64,000 nt of DNA from Pseudomonas sp. JUb42 (GCF_024807945.1 NZ_JANUFD010000016.1:1-64000); one strand, 5' to 3'. Shown: positions 1-8,115, counted from the stretch's first letter. Notes: generated by a model from the letters alone, not told the origin. Numbers and translations are program-made.

Positions 1-132
<132 letters not shown>

Positions 133-202
133 CGGGGGTAGGCTGCGGCGCCCTGATTCTCATGCAGTCAGCGGCGCCACGATCTTTTCTGGAGCCCCAT
201 CA

Positions 203-769
203 ATGCCCGTCGTTTTTCGTCCTGCCGCAGCCACTGACGCCCGTGAAATCGCCCGCCTGTTCCAGGTTACTTCTGAAGGCGCTTCGGACTACATCTGGAG
301 CCAACTGGCCGGGCCAGGCCAAGACCTGCTGGATGTAGGCGCCGTCCGCTACGCCCGCGAAGGCGTGGATTTCTCCTACCAGAACTGCCTGATCGCTGAA
401 GCTGACGGCCAGGTGATCGGCATGATGCACAGCTACGTCATGCGTCATGACCCGGATGCCACACCCAGCACTGACCCGGTACTGGCGCCCTACAACGACA
501 TGGAAGTACCCGACACCCTCTACATCTCAAGCCTGGCCCTGCACGAAGGCTGGCGCAGCCAGGGTCTGGGCGTGCAGTTCCTCGATCGCGCCCAGCAGCG
601 TGCCGACGCCCTGAAGCTCAACGGCCTGAGCCTTATCGACTACGCCGAAAACACCGGCGCCCGCCGCTTCTACGAGCGTCATGGCTTCAAGATCGTCAAG
701 ACCTGCCAGATTTATCCACATCCGATGATTCGCGTAACGGGTGAGGCTTATCTTATGTACAGGGCCTGA
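203..769 (+). CDS. GNAT-family N-acetyltransferase
   Basis: A 188-residue protein of the Gcn5-related acetyltransferase fold, expected to move an acetyl group from acetyl-CoA to an amine; the substrate cannot be told from sequence. The acetyl-CoA loop is visible as GWRSQGLGVQFLDRA around residues 117-131, followed by the usual NTGARRFYERHGF segment near the C terminus. The ATG at 203 follows GGAG at a workable distance. The last 130 or so bases of the gene occur again at about 1776-1912, on the far side of an AT-rich islet, so this 3' end has been duplicated. The duplicated part also contains a perfect DnaA-box sequence (712-720), perhaps by chance. The family assignment is firm; the biological role is unknown. 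Confidence 0.85.
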   Translation: MPVVFRPAAATDAREIARLFQVTSEGASDYIWSQLAGPGQDLLDVGAVRYAREGVDFSYQNCLIAEADGQVIGMMHSYVMRHDPDATPSTDPVLAPYNDMEVPDTLYISSLALHEGWRSQGLGVQFLDRAQQRADALKLNGLSLIDYAENTGARRFYERHGFKIVKTCQIYPHPMIRVTGEAYLMYRA

Positions 770-981
770 TCTGACGTTGGCCTTGGGCAGTTGATCTTGA
801 TCTCAGGAGATTTAGTGATCCTGTGAATAGCTATAAAGCGCCGATGTCAGGAGTGGGAAATTTAAGGTGTTACCAGCGGCTGATATTTTGGCTGGTAAGA
901 CCCTGTTTGCATTTAAATTGAATGTTCGAAGATAAATAAAGAATATATTGTTAGCTTTGATTGACTGGATTTGTCGAGGGC

Positions 982-1191
982 TTAAGGAGCGCAAATCATA
1001 AATTTATCGGTCGCCACCCTGCTGATAATAATCATGCTTAAAGTAAAAGCCGGCAAAAATATTGCCCGAGAAAGCTCGTTCTTATGGGCTTTCGAATTAT
1101 TACGTAATTTTCGAATAATAGGGTAAGCGGCTATCAAAATGCAGCAACCAATAAAAAATGTTACGGTTCCATCGTTGCAAAATGAGTGCAT
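982..1191 (-). CDS. Small two-helix membrane protein (islet protein B)
   Basis: I do not recognise this 69-residue protein. It starts at the ATG at 1191, behind GGAA at good spacing; a TTG six bases earlier is an alternative. It has two hydrophobic stretches, around residues 9-27 and 45-60, separated by a very basic loop (RKLRNNSKAHKNE). Codon use is AT-rich, unlike the flanking chromosome. It follows the next small gene on the same strand after about 40 bases, so the two could be co-transcribed. Small AT-rich membrane proteins beside an Rhs fragment are sometimes immunity proteins, but that is inference only. Confidence 0.45.
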   Translation of the reverse strand: MHSFCNDGTVTFFIGCCILIAAYPIIRKLRNNSKAHKNELSRAIFLPAFTLSMIIISRVATDKFMICAP

Positions 1192-1228
1192 GGTCAATTC
1201 CAGGCGACTTGTACTTGTATTGGCTATA

Positions 1229-1462
1229 TTATCTTATTAATAATATTTTCTTTGCTTTTTTAAAGCTTGGGTCCTTCATAAAACTATTTATATTGTTGCG
1301 GTTTGACGAAAAGAAGCAGGTGATGGCGATCGTACCTAGTAGGCTGCTGATTAACGCAACTACACTACGGCTTGTACAGTCGCCATAAGATACCTCCATG
1401 ATCGTTAGGCTGGTAATAATTATATATATGCTGCAAAAAATGGCCGAGGTTTTCTTGTCCAT
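1229..1462 (-). CDS. Small two-helix membrane protein (islet protein A)
   Basis: An unrecognised protein of 77 residues if it starts at the ATG at 1462. The frame stays open upstream to 1687, but that part is Arg/Cys-rich and looks non-coding. Two hydrophobic segments (roughly residues 7-25 and 34-54) are followed by a basic tail rich in Lys and Asn. The pattern (short N terminus, helix, loop, helix, charged end) resembles its downstream neighbour, so the two may be distant copies. Base composition is far below the surrounding GC. The upstream AAAGAGAC is only a modest ribosome site. Both genes lie inside the islet bounded by the two copies of the acetyltransferase 3' end. Confidence 0.45.
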   Translation of the reverse strand: MDKKTSAIFCSIYIIITSLTIMEVSYGDCTSRSVVALISSLLGTIAITCFFSSNRNNINSFMKDPSFKKAKKILLIR

Positions 1463-1775
1463 GCGAGTCTGTCTCTTTGATTTAGCTTCAGGTTGTATGA
1501 TGCATCCTAAATGCATCGTGTAAATGTTGGATGATTTATTTACTTGTTGCAATCCTACATTTGACGGGGGGAGACGTAGTCGATACGAGCCGTAGCTCCG
1601 GGGCCGCGCTGAGCAAAATGGCTTAATGTTAAATAAATCGAAACATTTTTTATTGAGAGTTTCTTGGCACGCCTCTAGGTGCTTCATGGAATAAGATTAA
1701 GCCAAGCCGGTGAAAGCCCATACCCGTTTCATTATTCTCGTAGCCTGCAGGTTGGATTCGATATTGTTGTATGCC
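1463..1775. other. AT-rich intergenic stretch of the islet
   Basis: No convincing gene is seen here. Base composition is mixed, changing from AT-rich to near-chromosomal at about 1560-1620, which suggests joined fragments. The right edge meets the duplicated acetyltransferase tail at about 1776. Confidence 0.5.
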
Positions 1776-1912
1776 TGATCGAATACGCCGAAAACACCGG
1801 CGCCCGCCGCTTCTATGAGCTCCATGGCTTCAAAATCGTCAAGACCTGCCAGATTTATCCACATCCGATGATTCGGATGACGGGTGAGGCTTATCTTATG
1901 CAAAGGGCCTGA
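1776..1912 (+). pseudogene. Duplicated 3' fragment of the GNAT gene
   Basis: This segment repeats the final 45 codons or so of the acetyltransferase at 203-769, including NTGARRFYE and the C-terminal IYPHPMIR region. I count about 11 differences in 137 aligned bases. The rest of the gene is absent: upstream sequence in this frame shows no GNAT motifs. It has no start of its own and is best read as a remnant. Its stop codon abuts the dyad at 1912-1932. The arrangement means the islet at 770-1775 is bracketed by direct repeats, as left by duplication or by insertion into the gene end. Confidence 0.85.
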
Positions 1913-1932
1913 CCTAGCAGTTCTGCTAGTTA
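1912..1932 (+). promoter_or_regulatory. Dyad element upstream of Rhs-core gene 1
   Basis: A hairpin-forming dyad (CTAGCAG, two bases, CTGCTAG at 1914-1929). The same 21-base block, with two substitutions, lies at 22942-22962 in the reverse orientation upstream of the second Rhs-core gene. Its conservation ahead of both Rhs genes suggests a regulatory or recombination role. The role itself is inference. Confidence 0.6.
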
Positions 1933-1985
1933 TGCGCGTCGGCGAGATGCTTTAGAGTTATGCACAGGCCTTCTCATTTCCTCCG

Positions 1986-2894
1986 GTGAAGAGCATGTGC
2001 GCAGATCTCGTTACGACATTGTTGCTGGCAAGTGATACTCGAAACACAGTATTGGCGGCGATTGATCCTGCGGGGGTCAACGCGTCGGCTTATACGCCTT
2101 ACGGCGCGCAAAGCGCCAAGGGTGTTGTGCAGAACAGCCTTGGCTTCAACGGCCAGCTGCGGGAGCGGCCCACCGGCTGGTATCACCTGGGTAATGGGCA
2201 TCGGGTCTATAACCCGGTGCTGATGCGCTTTCATACGCCCGATAAGCTCAGCCCGTTCGGCAAGGGTGGGTTGAACAGCTATGCCTATTGCGTTGGGGAT
2301 CCGGTCAACCTTGTGGATCCTACTGGGCAGTTGCCGGAATGGCTGCAACCTGTGCCGACAATTGCGTTAAATGTCTTAACCTTTGCTGCGACGGCCGCTG
2401 CTGCGGTGGTCGCTCCTCCGGTAGGGATTGGCTTGCACGCTGTGCGTTTGTCATTGATCGGCTCGCCAGTCGCTGTAGTCGGCGCAACGCTGCAGCTAGC
2501 CGGAGTTGAAGAAGGGAAGTACCTGAGTGCGACAGGAACGGGTATATCGGCTCTTGGGGTTGCGACGAGGGGGGGGATGAGCGTCCACTCGTTGGCGACC
2601 GACCCGGATTGGCGACGCAAATTGTTTAGAAATGTGAGACGCCTGGTGGGGATACCTCCCAGGTCCGAGCGTGCAACTGTGCCAGCATCAGGGCCTGTTA
2701 GACCGTCCATTGTAGACAGGGCTAACGATGTGAACATTCCGGGCTATCTGGCTGCAGTTGCGCGTTACCAGGGAAAAGCCCAGCCTGACTTGGCGTCTTT
2801 AGGCAAGCCCTCTCCAATCGAGCACATGAGAAAATCTGTAATGGATCAGAAGTGGATCCGAACTTCTCGAGTTCCGCCAAATATCAGACGTTAA
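1986..2894 (+). CDS. Rhs repeat-associated core protein, N-terminally truncated
   Basis: The first 105 residues or so carry the end of an Rhs/TccC-type core: SAYTPYG, YHLGNGHRVYNPVLMRF, LSPFGKGGLNSYAYC and DPVNLVDPTG. After the DPTG boundary the protein switches to an unrelated tail with two Ala/Val/Gly-rich hydrophobic stretches and a basic end (IRTSRVPPNIRR). Tails at this place in Rhs proteins are usually variable toxin modules, but I recognise no toxin motif here. Compared with the gene at 21897-22892, about 65 N-terminal residues, including the YHYDPLDRL segment, are missing. Neither the GTG at 1986 nor the ATG at 1995 has a good ribosome site. It may be a displaced 3' fragment rather than a working gene. 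No immunity gene is obvious downstream. Confidence 0.6.
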   Translation: MKSMCADLVTTLLLASDTRNTVLAAIDPAGVNASAYTPYGAQSAKGVVQNSLGFNGQLRERPTGWYHLGNGHRVYNPVLMRFHTPDKLSPFGKGGLNSYAYCVGDPVNLVDPTGQLPEWLQPVPTIALNVLTFAATAAAAVVAPPVGIGLHAVRLSLIGSPVAVVGATLQLAGVEEGKYLSATGTGISALGVATRGGMSVHSLATDPDWRRKLFRNVRRLVGIPPRSERATVPASGPVRPSIVDRANDVNIPGYLAAVARYQGKAQPDLASLGKPSPIEHMRKSVMDQKWIRTSRVPPNIRR

Positions 2895-2928
2895 TTCCGG
2901 TGCATTTTAATGGCTCTCCTGAATCTAC

Positions 2929-3526
2929 TTGTGCACATCCGCTGTGGGCCGTGCTGTGGATAACTTGTTCGCGGAGTTATGAAGGCCTTGTGTTCTCTGG
3001 CTTACAGTCGTTTGATTAAATATTGATCAGGCTATCTTGCGGTTTTTAAAGGATTTTTCTTCACACCTGGACGCCTTGTCACGCTAAGGTTGCCCACAAT
3101 CTCTGTGTGCGGTCGTGTGGATAAGTTGTTCGTTATCCTCTGTAGCCTAGGAAATACGTGGCTTACAGAGATATGATCAAATAGTGATCAGTTCCAGGCT
3201 TCTTCAAAGAATCCCTCCCTTTTCAGACACACCTGAAAACGTTATTCACCTTTCCACGGGTAAACTCGACGATTGTCAGGGTTGTGCACATTCTCTGTTG
3301 GCGCTTCTGTGGATAAGGTGTTCGTGGTCCGCTTAGGGCCGCGTATTACGTGGCTTACAGAGATATGATCAATAAATGATCAGCGTGGAGGGGATTGTAG
3401 CTATCTGAATAAGTCACGGTTTTTCTTGGCTTTTTGCACAGGCACAGATCGACTTTCCCACATTTACTGTGGGCCTGCCTGTGGATAAGTTGTTTGTGGA
3501 ATGTGGCGAGGGGCGGCGGGGTTGGT
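2929..3526 (+). repeat. Array of four imperfect repeat units with DnaA boxes
   Basis: Four diverged units spaced 161, 192 and 172 bases apart each contain CACA-N4-CTGT followed by the exact word TGTGGATAA (reverse complement of the DnaA box TTATCCACA), at 2955-2963, 3116-3124, 3308-3316 and 3480-3488. Each is then followed by a module with one or two TGATCA words, and units 2 and 3 share GTGGCTTACAGAGATATGA. Units 1 and 3 also carry TTGTGCACA or TGTGCACA just upstream. All four boxes point the same way. No gene is visible. The layout recalls oriC-like or DnaA-titrating clusters, but no replication genes are nearby. Confidence 0.8.
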
Positions 3527-3564
3527 GTGGCGGGGTGTTGGTTGTTTTTTGATCAGCTTCAACA

Positions 3565-3626
3565 AGCTCGCGGCTTAGGCCGCTCCTACGCAATATCGCG
3601 CCGTAGGAGCGGCTTCAGCCGCGAGA
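3565..3626. repeat. REP-type inverted repeat (GTAGGAGCGGCTTCAGCCGCGA family)
   Basis: Two copies of a short palindrome face each other, CTCGCGGCTTAGGCCGCTCCTACG and its inverse. This is the only copy of this REP family in the window. It lies just past the gbcA stop codon and may stabilise that transcript's end. Confidence 0.85.
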
Positions 3627-3631
3627 TGTGA

Positions 3632-4927
3632 TTACTCGTGGTTGACCGCAATGCCCTTCAGGTACGGAGCAGGCTCGGCACCGAGGTTTTCCAGCATGCG
3701 GGCGCTGTACCAGTCGATGAAGTTGACCACGCCGAACTCGTAGGTCTTGGAGTACGGGCCAGGCTGGTAGGCCACGGAGTTGATGCCGCGCTGGTTTTCT
3801 TCGGCCAGGCGACGGTCCTGGTCGTTGGTGGCGTCCCATACTTCGCGCAGGCGCGCGACGTCGTAGTCCACGCCTTCGACGGCGTCCTTGTGCACCAGCC
3901 ACTTGGTGGTGACCATGGTTTCCTGGGCGCTGATCGGCCACACGGTGAAGACGATGATGTGATCGCCCATGCAGTGGTTCCAGGCGTGCGGCAGGTGCAG
4001 GATGCGCATCGAGCCCAGGTCCGGGTTCTGGATGCGGCCCATGAGCTTCTTGCTGCCTTGCTTGCCGTCCATGGTCATGGACACAGTGCCCTTGAGCAGC
4101 GGCATGCGCACGATACGGTTGCGCAGGCCGAAGCTGGCGTGGGCGAACGGGATCTTCTCGGCATCCCAGGCAGCGGCGGATTCGGCCACGTGGTCCTTGA
4201 AGGACTGGGTCGCGCGCGGGTCGGTCACGTCATCCCATTCCAGCAGGGTGTTGAGCAACTCAGGGTGCGAGCCGCTGCAGTGGTAGCATTCGCGGTTGTT
4301 TTCCAGCACCAGCTTCCAGTTGGCTTTTTCCATCAAGGTGGTTTGCACCGCCACCTTGGTGTTTTCCATGTCGTACGGTTCCATGTAGTGCTTGAGGGTT
4401 TCCAGGAACGCGTCGATGGCCGGCGGATTTTCGGCCATGCTGATGAAGATGTAGCCGCCAGCGGTCTTGACGTTGATCGGCTTGAGGCTGAAGTTCTTCA
4501 TGTCGAAGTCAGCGCCCATTTCGCTGCCCGCGTACAGCAGGCGACCGTCCAGTTCGTAAGTCCACTGGTGGTAAGGGCAGACCAGCTTGGCGACCTTGCC
4601 TTTTTCGCCGGTGCACAGACGCGAACCGCGGTGGCGGCAGACGTTGTGGAACGCGTTGACCGAGCCGTCCGGGCCACGCACGATCAGGACCGGGTTCTTG
4701 CCGATCTGAAAGGTCATGTAGTTGCCTTTCGCCGGAATCTCGCAGGTCATGCCGGCGATCAGCCATTCTTTCTGGAAGATTTCCTGCATGTCGATTTCAA
4801 ACAGGCGCTCATCACTGTAGAAAGGCTGCGGCAGCGAATAGGTGCGCTCGCGATTCTGCAACATCTCGGCAGTGGCCTTGCGTGCAGGTTCCAGCGGATC
4901 GCCCAGGCTCAGGGTAGTAGTGTCCAT
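3632..4927 (-). CDS. gbcA: Glycine betaine monooxygenase, Rieske oxygenase subunit
   Basis: Oxygenase half of the two-part enzyme that removes one methyl group from glycine betaine, giving dimethylglycine and formaldehyde. With the ATG at 4927 the protein has 431 residues; GAGG lies nine bases upstream, and a start five codons earlier is less well supported. The Rieske [2Fe-2S] ligands appear as CRH (C97, H99) and CPYH (C117, H120). The non-haem iron site starts with H216 and H221 in NRECYHCSGSH. The gene is divergent from gbcB, its reductase partner, as in P. aeruginosa. In that species GbdR activates both genes in response to betaine or dimethylglycine; I did not identify its operator here. 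Confidence 0.95.
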   Translation of the reverse strand: MDTTTLSLGDPLEPARKATAEMLQNRERTYSLPQPFYSDERLFEIDMQEIFQKEWLIAGMTCEIPAKGNYMTFQIGKNPVLIVRGPDGSVNAFHNVCRHRGSRLCTGEKGKVAKLVCPYHQWTYELDGRLLYAGSEMGADFDMKNFSLKPINVKTAGGYIFISMAENPPAIDAFLETLKHYMEPYDMENTKVAVQTTLMEKANWKLVLENNRECYHCSGSHPELLNTLLEWDDVTDPRATQSFKDHVAESAAAWDAEKIPFAHASFGLRNRIVRMPLLKGTVSMTMDGKQGSKKLMGRIQNPDLGSMRILHLPHAWNHCMGDHIIVFTVWPISAQETMVTTKWLVHKDAVEGVDYDVARLREVWDATNDQDRRLAEENQRGINSVAYQPGPYSKTYEFGVVNFIDWYSARMLENLGAEPAPYLKGIAVNHE

Positions 4928-5246
4928 CTCGGTAATCCTCATGACCGCTCACGGTGCGGTCGACGAAATTGGCTAATAACGGTTGTGTTGGTGTTTGCAC
5001 GCTTGGCCGGTTCTTTTGCCGTCCATGCTGAAATATCGACAAATATTTAGCGGCGAGTGTGGAGCCGAGTCGCGACCGAACCTTATCCATGGGCGACATG
5101 GCCGCATCCGTTCCCGACGTCGCAACCCATGTCGTTGGGGGCTGGTCGCCGTAAGTACGTCGATGTCGCAGATAGGTAAGTGGTCGTCCTGCACGTTACG
5201 CAGAATCCGTCCCATATAAGGCCGACAGTCGGCCGTGGAGAACAGC
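4928..5246. promoter_or_regulatory. Divergent gbcA/gbcB promoter region
   Basis: This 319-base gap separates the start codons of the two divergent glycine betaine monooxygenase genes, so it must hold both promoters. By analogy with P. aeruginosa it should also hold an operator for the AraC-type activator GbdR. I could not point to the site or to clear -35/-10 boxes by eye. No small gene is evident. Confidence 0.4.
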
Positions 5247-6347
5247 ATGTCCAATAGTTTCCTCAGCCCGGTAAATACCCAGACATGGGCCAATGGCCGC
5301 CACCTGGTGCGCGTCGTCAAGGTGATCCAGGAAACCTGGGATGTACGGACCTTCTGCTTCATGGCCGACCAGCCGATCCTGTTCTTCTTCAAGCCGGGGC
5401 AGTTCGTCACCCTGGAGCTGGAGATCGACGGCGTGCAGATCATGCGCTCCTACACTATTTCCAGCTCGCCATCGGTGCCTTACAGCTTTTCGGTGACCAT
5501 CAAGCGCGTACCGGGCGGCAAGGTTTCCAACTGGTTGCACGACACCCTGCATGAAGGCCAGGAGCTGGCCGTGCACGGGCCGGTCGGGCTGTTCAACGCC
5601 ATCGACTTCCCGAATCCGAAGATTCTCTACCTCAGCGGTGGTGTCGGTATCACGCCGGTCATGTCCATGGCGCGCTGGTTCTACGACACCAACGCCAATG
5701 TCGACATGGTCTTCGTGCATAGCGCCCGTTCACCGAAAGACATCATCTATCACCGCGAACTGGAGCACATGGCGTCGCGGATCGATAACTTCAGCCTGCA
5801 CCTGATCTGCGAAAAATACGGCATGGGTGAGCCTTGGGCTGGTTATCGCGGTTACCTGAACCACAAGATGCTCGAACTGATGGCGCCGGACTTCATGGAG
5901 CGTGAAGTATTCTGCTGCGGCCCGACGCCGTACATGAATGCGGTCAAGCGCCTGCTGGAAGCCGCCGGCTTCAATATGGCCCAGTATCACGAGGAATCCT
6001 TCGGCGCGACGCCGCCGGAAGCCCGCGCCGATGCCGTCGAGCACGCCGAACAGGCAGCCGAAGCGCCGGATGTCGACACCTCCGAGCTGCACCAGGTCGA
6101 ATTCACCGAAACCGGCAAGAGCATCCGCGTGGCACCGGGCGAAACCGTCCATGCCGCCGCAGCCAAGCTCGGCATGATGATCCCCAAGGCCTGTGGCATG
6201 GGCATCTGCGGTACCTGCAAGGTGATGAAGCTCAGCGGCGAAGTGGAGATGGAGCACAACGGCGGCATCACCGACGACGACGTGGCCGAGGGTTACATCC
6301 TGTCGTGCTGCAGCGTGCCGAAGGGCGATGTGCGGATCGAGTATTGA
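5247..6347 (+). CDS. gbcB: Glycine betaine monooxygenase, ferredoxin reductase subunit
   Basis: Electron-transfer partner of GbcA, passing electrons from NAD(P)H through FAD and a 2Fe-2S cluster. The 366-residue protein starts at ATG 5247, six bases after GGAG. The order is an FAD domain (RSYTISSSP near residues 68-76), an NAD-binding domain (GGVGITPVMSMARW) and a C-terminal plant-type ferredoxin domain. The last shows the cluster ligands C316-x4-C321-x2-C324 and C354. An acidic, Ala-rich linker of about 30 residues precedes the ferredoxin domain. It is divergent from gbcA and followed by a REP pair. Confidence 0.95.
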   Translation: MSNSFLSPVNTQTWANGRHLVRVVKVIQETWDVRTFCFMADQPILFFFKPGQFVTLELEIDGVQIMRSYTISSSPSVPYSFSVTIKRVPGGKVSNWLHDTLHEGQELAVHGPVGLFNAIDFPNPKILYLSGGVGITPVMSMARWFYDTNANVDMVFVHSARSPKDIIYHRELEHMASRIDNFSLHLICEKYGMGEPWAGYRGYLNHKMLELMAPDFMEREVFCCGPTPYMNAVKRLLEAAGFNMAQYHEESFGATPPEARADAVEHAEQAAEAPDVDTSELHQVEFTETGKSIRVAPGETVHAAAAKLGMMIPKACGMGICGTCKVMKLSGEVEMEHNGGITDDDVAEGYILSCCSVPKGDVRIEY

Positions 6348-6381
6348 TCAGTCTGCAATACCTGCGCCTTTAGCGGCGGAC

Positions 6382-6470
6382 TGTGGGAGCGAGGCTTGCC
6401 CGCGAAGGGTTCAACGCGGTATCCCTGATAATCCGCGCCGCCCTTTTCGCGGGCAAGCCACGCTCCCACA
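6382..6470. repeat. REP pair, GAGGCTTGCCCGCGAA family
   Basis: Two inverted REP units (GGAGCGAGGCTTGCCCGCGAAG and its complement arm) flank a variable 40-base middle. It sits between the convergent gbcB and chemoreceptor genes, where it could end or protect both transcripts. Confidence 0.9.
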
Positions 6471-6489
6471 AGATTTCATGCCGTTTTAT

Positions 6490-8115
6490 TTACAACCTGA
6501 ACCGCGAAACCAGCCCGTTCAGATCCACCGCCAGGCGCGTCAGCTCACCGCTGGCCGCGCTGGTCTGGCTCGCGCCGTCGGACGATTGCGCTGACAAATC
6601 GCGAATATTCACCAGATTGCGATCCACTTCCCGGGCCACTTGGGCCTGTTCTTCGGCGGCGCTGGCGATGACCAGGTTGCGTTCGTTGATCTCGACAATC
6701 GCAGTATTGATGGTATCCAGGGCCAGGCCGGCGCCCTTGGCGATGCTCAGGGTCGACGCCGCGCGTTCGGTGCTGTTGCGCATCGAACCCACGGCCTTTT
6801 CCGTACCGCCCTGGATACTGCCGATCATGCGCTCGATTTCACTGGTCGATTGCTGTGTGCGGTGGGCCAGTGCGCGAACTTCATCGGCGACCACGGCAAA
6901 CCCACGACCGGCTTCACCAGCCCGCGCCGCTTCAATGGCAGCGTTGAGTGCCAGCAGGTTGGTCTGATCGGCCAGGCCGCGAATCACGTCCAGCACCTTG
7001 CCGATATCCCGCGACTCTTCCGCCAGGTTGCCGACCAGATCGGCAGTCGCCTGCACATCGCTGCTCATGCGTTCGATGGCGCTGACGGTTTCCTGCACCA
7101 GGTCGCGACCGTCACCGGCGGAACTGGTGGCGTTTTTCGAGGCGTCGGAGGTGCTGATGGCATTGCGCGCGACTTCTTCCACGGCGCTGGTCATCTCGTT
7201 GACCGCTGTGGCGGCCTGTTCGATCTCGTCGTTCTGCCGGGCCAGGCCGCGAGCGCCTTCGTCGGTGACGGCGTTGAGTTCTTCAGCTGCCGACGCAAGC
7301 TGGTCGGCCGAGCCGGAAATGCTTTGCAGGGTGTCGCGCAGCTTTTCCTGCATCTTGTGCATGGCGGCCAACAGGCGGCCGGCTTCGTCGGTGCCGTCGA
7401 CCTTGACCGGATGGGTCAGGTTGCCCTCGGCAATGGTTTCGGCGGCGGTCAGCGCCTGGGAAATCGGCCGGGTGATGCTGTTGGTCAGCAACCAGGCGAA
7501 CAGCAAGGTAAGGACGGTCGCCACGATCAGCAGGACGACCACCATATTGAAGGCCGAAGAGTATTGGTCGGCAGCGTGGTTGTTGGCAGCCTCGGATTGC
7601 TTGCCGTTGATCTCGACCAGTTTGCTCAGCACCACGTTCATCTGGTCCGAGTTCTGTTGCAGTTCGGTATTGAGCATCTTGCCCAGTTCGTCGAGCTTGT
7701 CGTCACGGCTGTAACCGCGCATACGATCTTCAAACTGGCGGTACTGGCTCAGCAACTGGAGGAATTCGTTATAGGTCGCTTTCTCTTCGTCGCCAGTGAT
7801 GAGCTTTTCATAGACCGCCTGGGCAATGCCCATTTGCTGGAAGCGCGCAGTCATGGCATCCAGGGTTTTCTGCTGCACGGCCGGGTCGCGGTTGACCAGC
7901 AGGCGATAGGACAACACCCGAAGGCGCACGCTGGTGTCGATCATCTTGTCCAGGCTGCGGATGCTGGGCACGCTGTCGCGGGCAATGACATCGCCGGACT
8001 GGCGAATATTGCTCATCTGCGTGAGGGAAAAAATGCCGAGAATCAGCATCAACGCGCCGATAACGGCAAAACCGAGGAACGCGCGCGGAGCAATATTCAT
8101 GTTGCGCAGTGACAT
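6490..8115 (-). CDS. Methyl-accepting chemotaxis protein with four-helix-bundle sensor
   Basis: A transmembrane chemoreceptor of 541 residues that would signal through CheA/CheW at the cell pole. One membrane helix lies at about residues 13-32 and a second at about 191-213; the periplasmic part between them is all-helical, as in the 4HB_MCP sensor family. A HAMP domain follows (NSITRPISQAL), then the long signalling coiled coil with the highly conserved hairpin tip (LADQTNLLALNAAIEAARAG, around residues 384-403). The ligand cannot be read from sequence. Its place beside gbcB is suggestive of a betaine-related ligand, but this is weak. The start could also be the internal ATG five codons in. 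Confidence 0.92.
   Translation of the reverse strand: MSLRNMNIAPRAFLGFAVIGALMLILGIFSLTQMSNIRQSGDVIARDSVPSIRSLDKMIDTSVRLRVLSYRLLVNRDPAVQQKTLDAMTARFQQMGIAQAVYEKLITGDEEKATYNEFLQLLSQYRQFEDRMRGYSRDDKLDELGKMLNTELQQNSDQMNVVLSKLVEINGKQSEAANNHAADQYSSAFNMVVVLLIVATVLTLLFAWLLTNSITRPISQALTAAETIAEGNLTHPVKVDGTDEAGRLLAAMHKMQEKLRDTLQSISGSADQLASAAEELNAVTDEGARGLARQNDEIEQAATAVNEMTSAVEEVARNAISTSDASKNATSSAGDGRDLVQETVSAIERMSSDVQATADLVGNLAEESRDIGKVLDVIRGLADQTNLLALNAAIEAARAGEAGRGFAVVADEVRALAHRTQQSTSEIERMIGSIQGGTEKAVGSMRNSTERAASTLSIAKGAGLALDTINTAIVEINERNLVIASAAEEQAQVAREVDRNLVNIRDLSAQSSDGASQTSAASGELTRLAVDLNGLVSRFRL

Noticed and set aside
712..720. DnaA boxes in the GNAT gene and its duplicated tail (also 1855-1863)
   Set aside because: They lie in conserved codons for Tyr-Pro-His and are on the opposite orientation to the array; most likely coincidental.
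982..1462. A single four-helix protein broken by a frameshift
   Set aside because: About 40 bases with an in-frame stop separate the two frames, and each has its own ATG; the second has a fair ribosome site. Two genes are simpler, though the alternative is not excluded.
2929..3526. The chromosomal replication origin
   Set aside because: DnaA boxes alone are not enough: rpmH, dnaA, dnaN and gyrB are absent, and there is no obvious AT-rich unwinding region.
2929..3526. A CRISPR array
   Set aside because: Repeats are long, diverged and unevenly spaced, with no spacers of constant length and no cas genes.
3638..5050. A 470-codon frame opposite gbcA
   Set aside because: Shadow of a clear Rieske oxygenase gene; Val/His/Arg-rich composition and no domain.
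6640..8112. A 490-codon frame opposite the chemoreceptor gene
   Set aside because: Shadow frame; the sense strand has intact HAMP and signalling-tip motifs.
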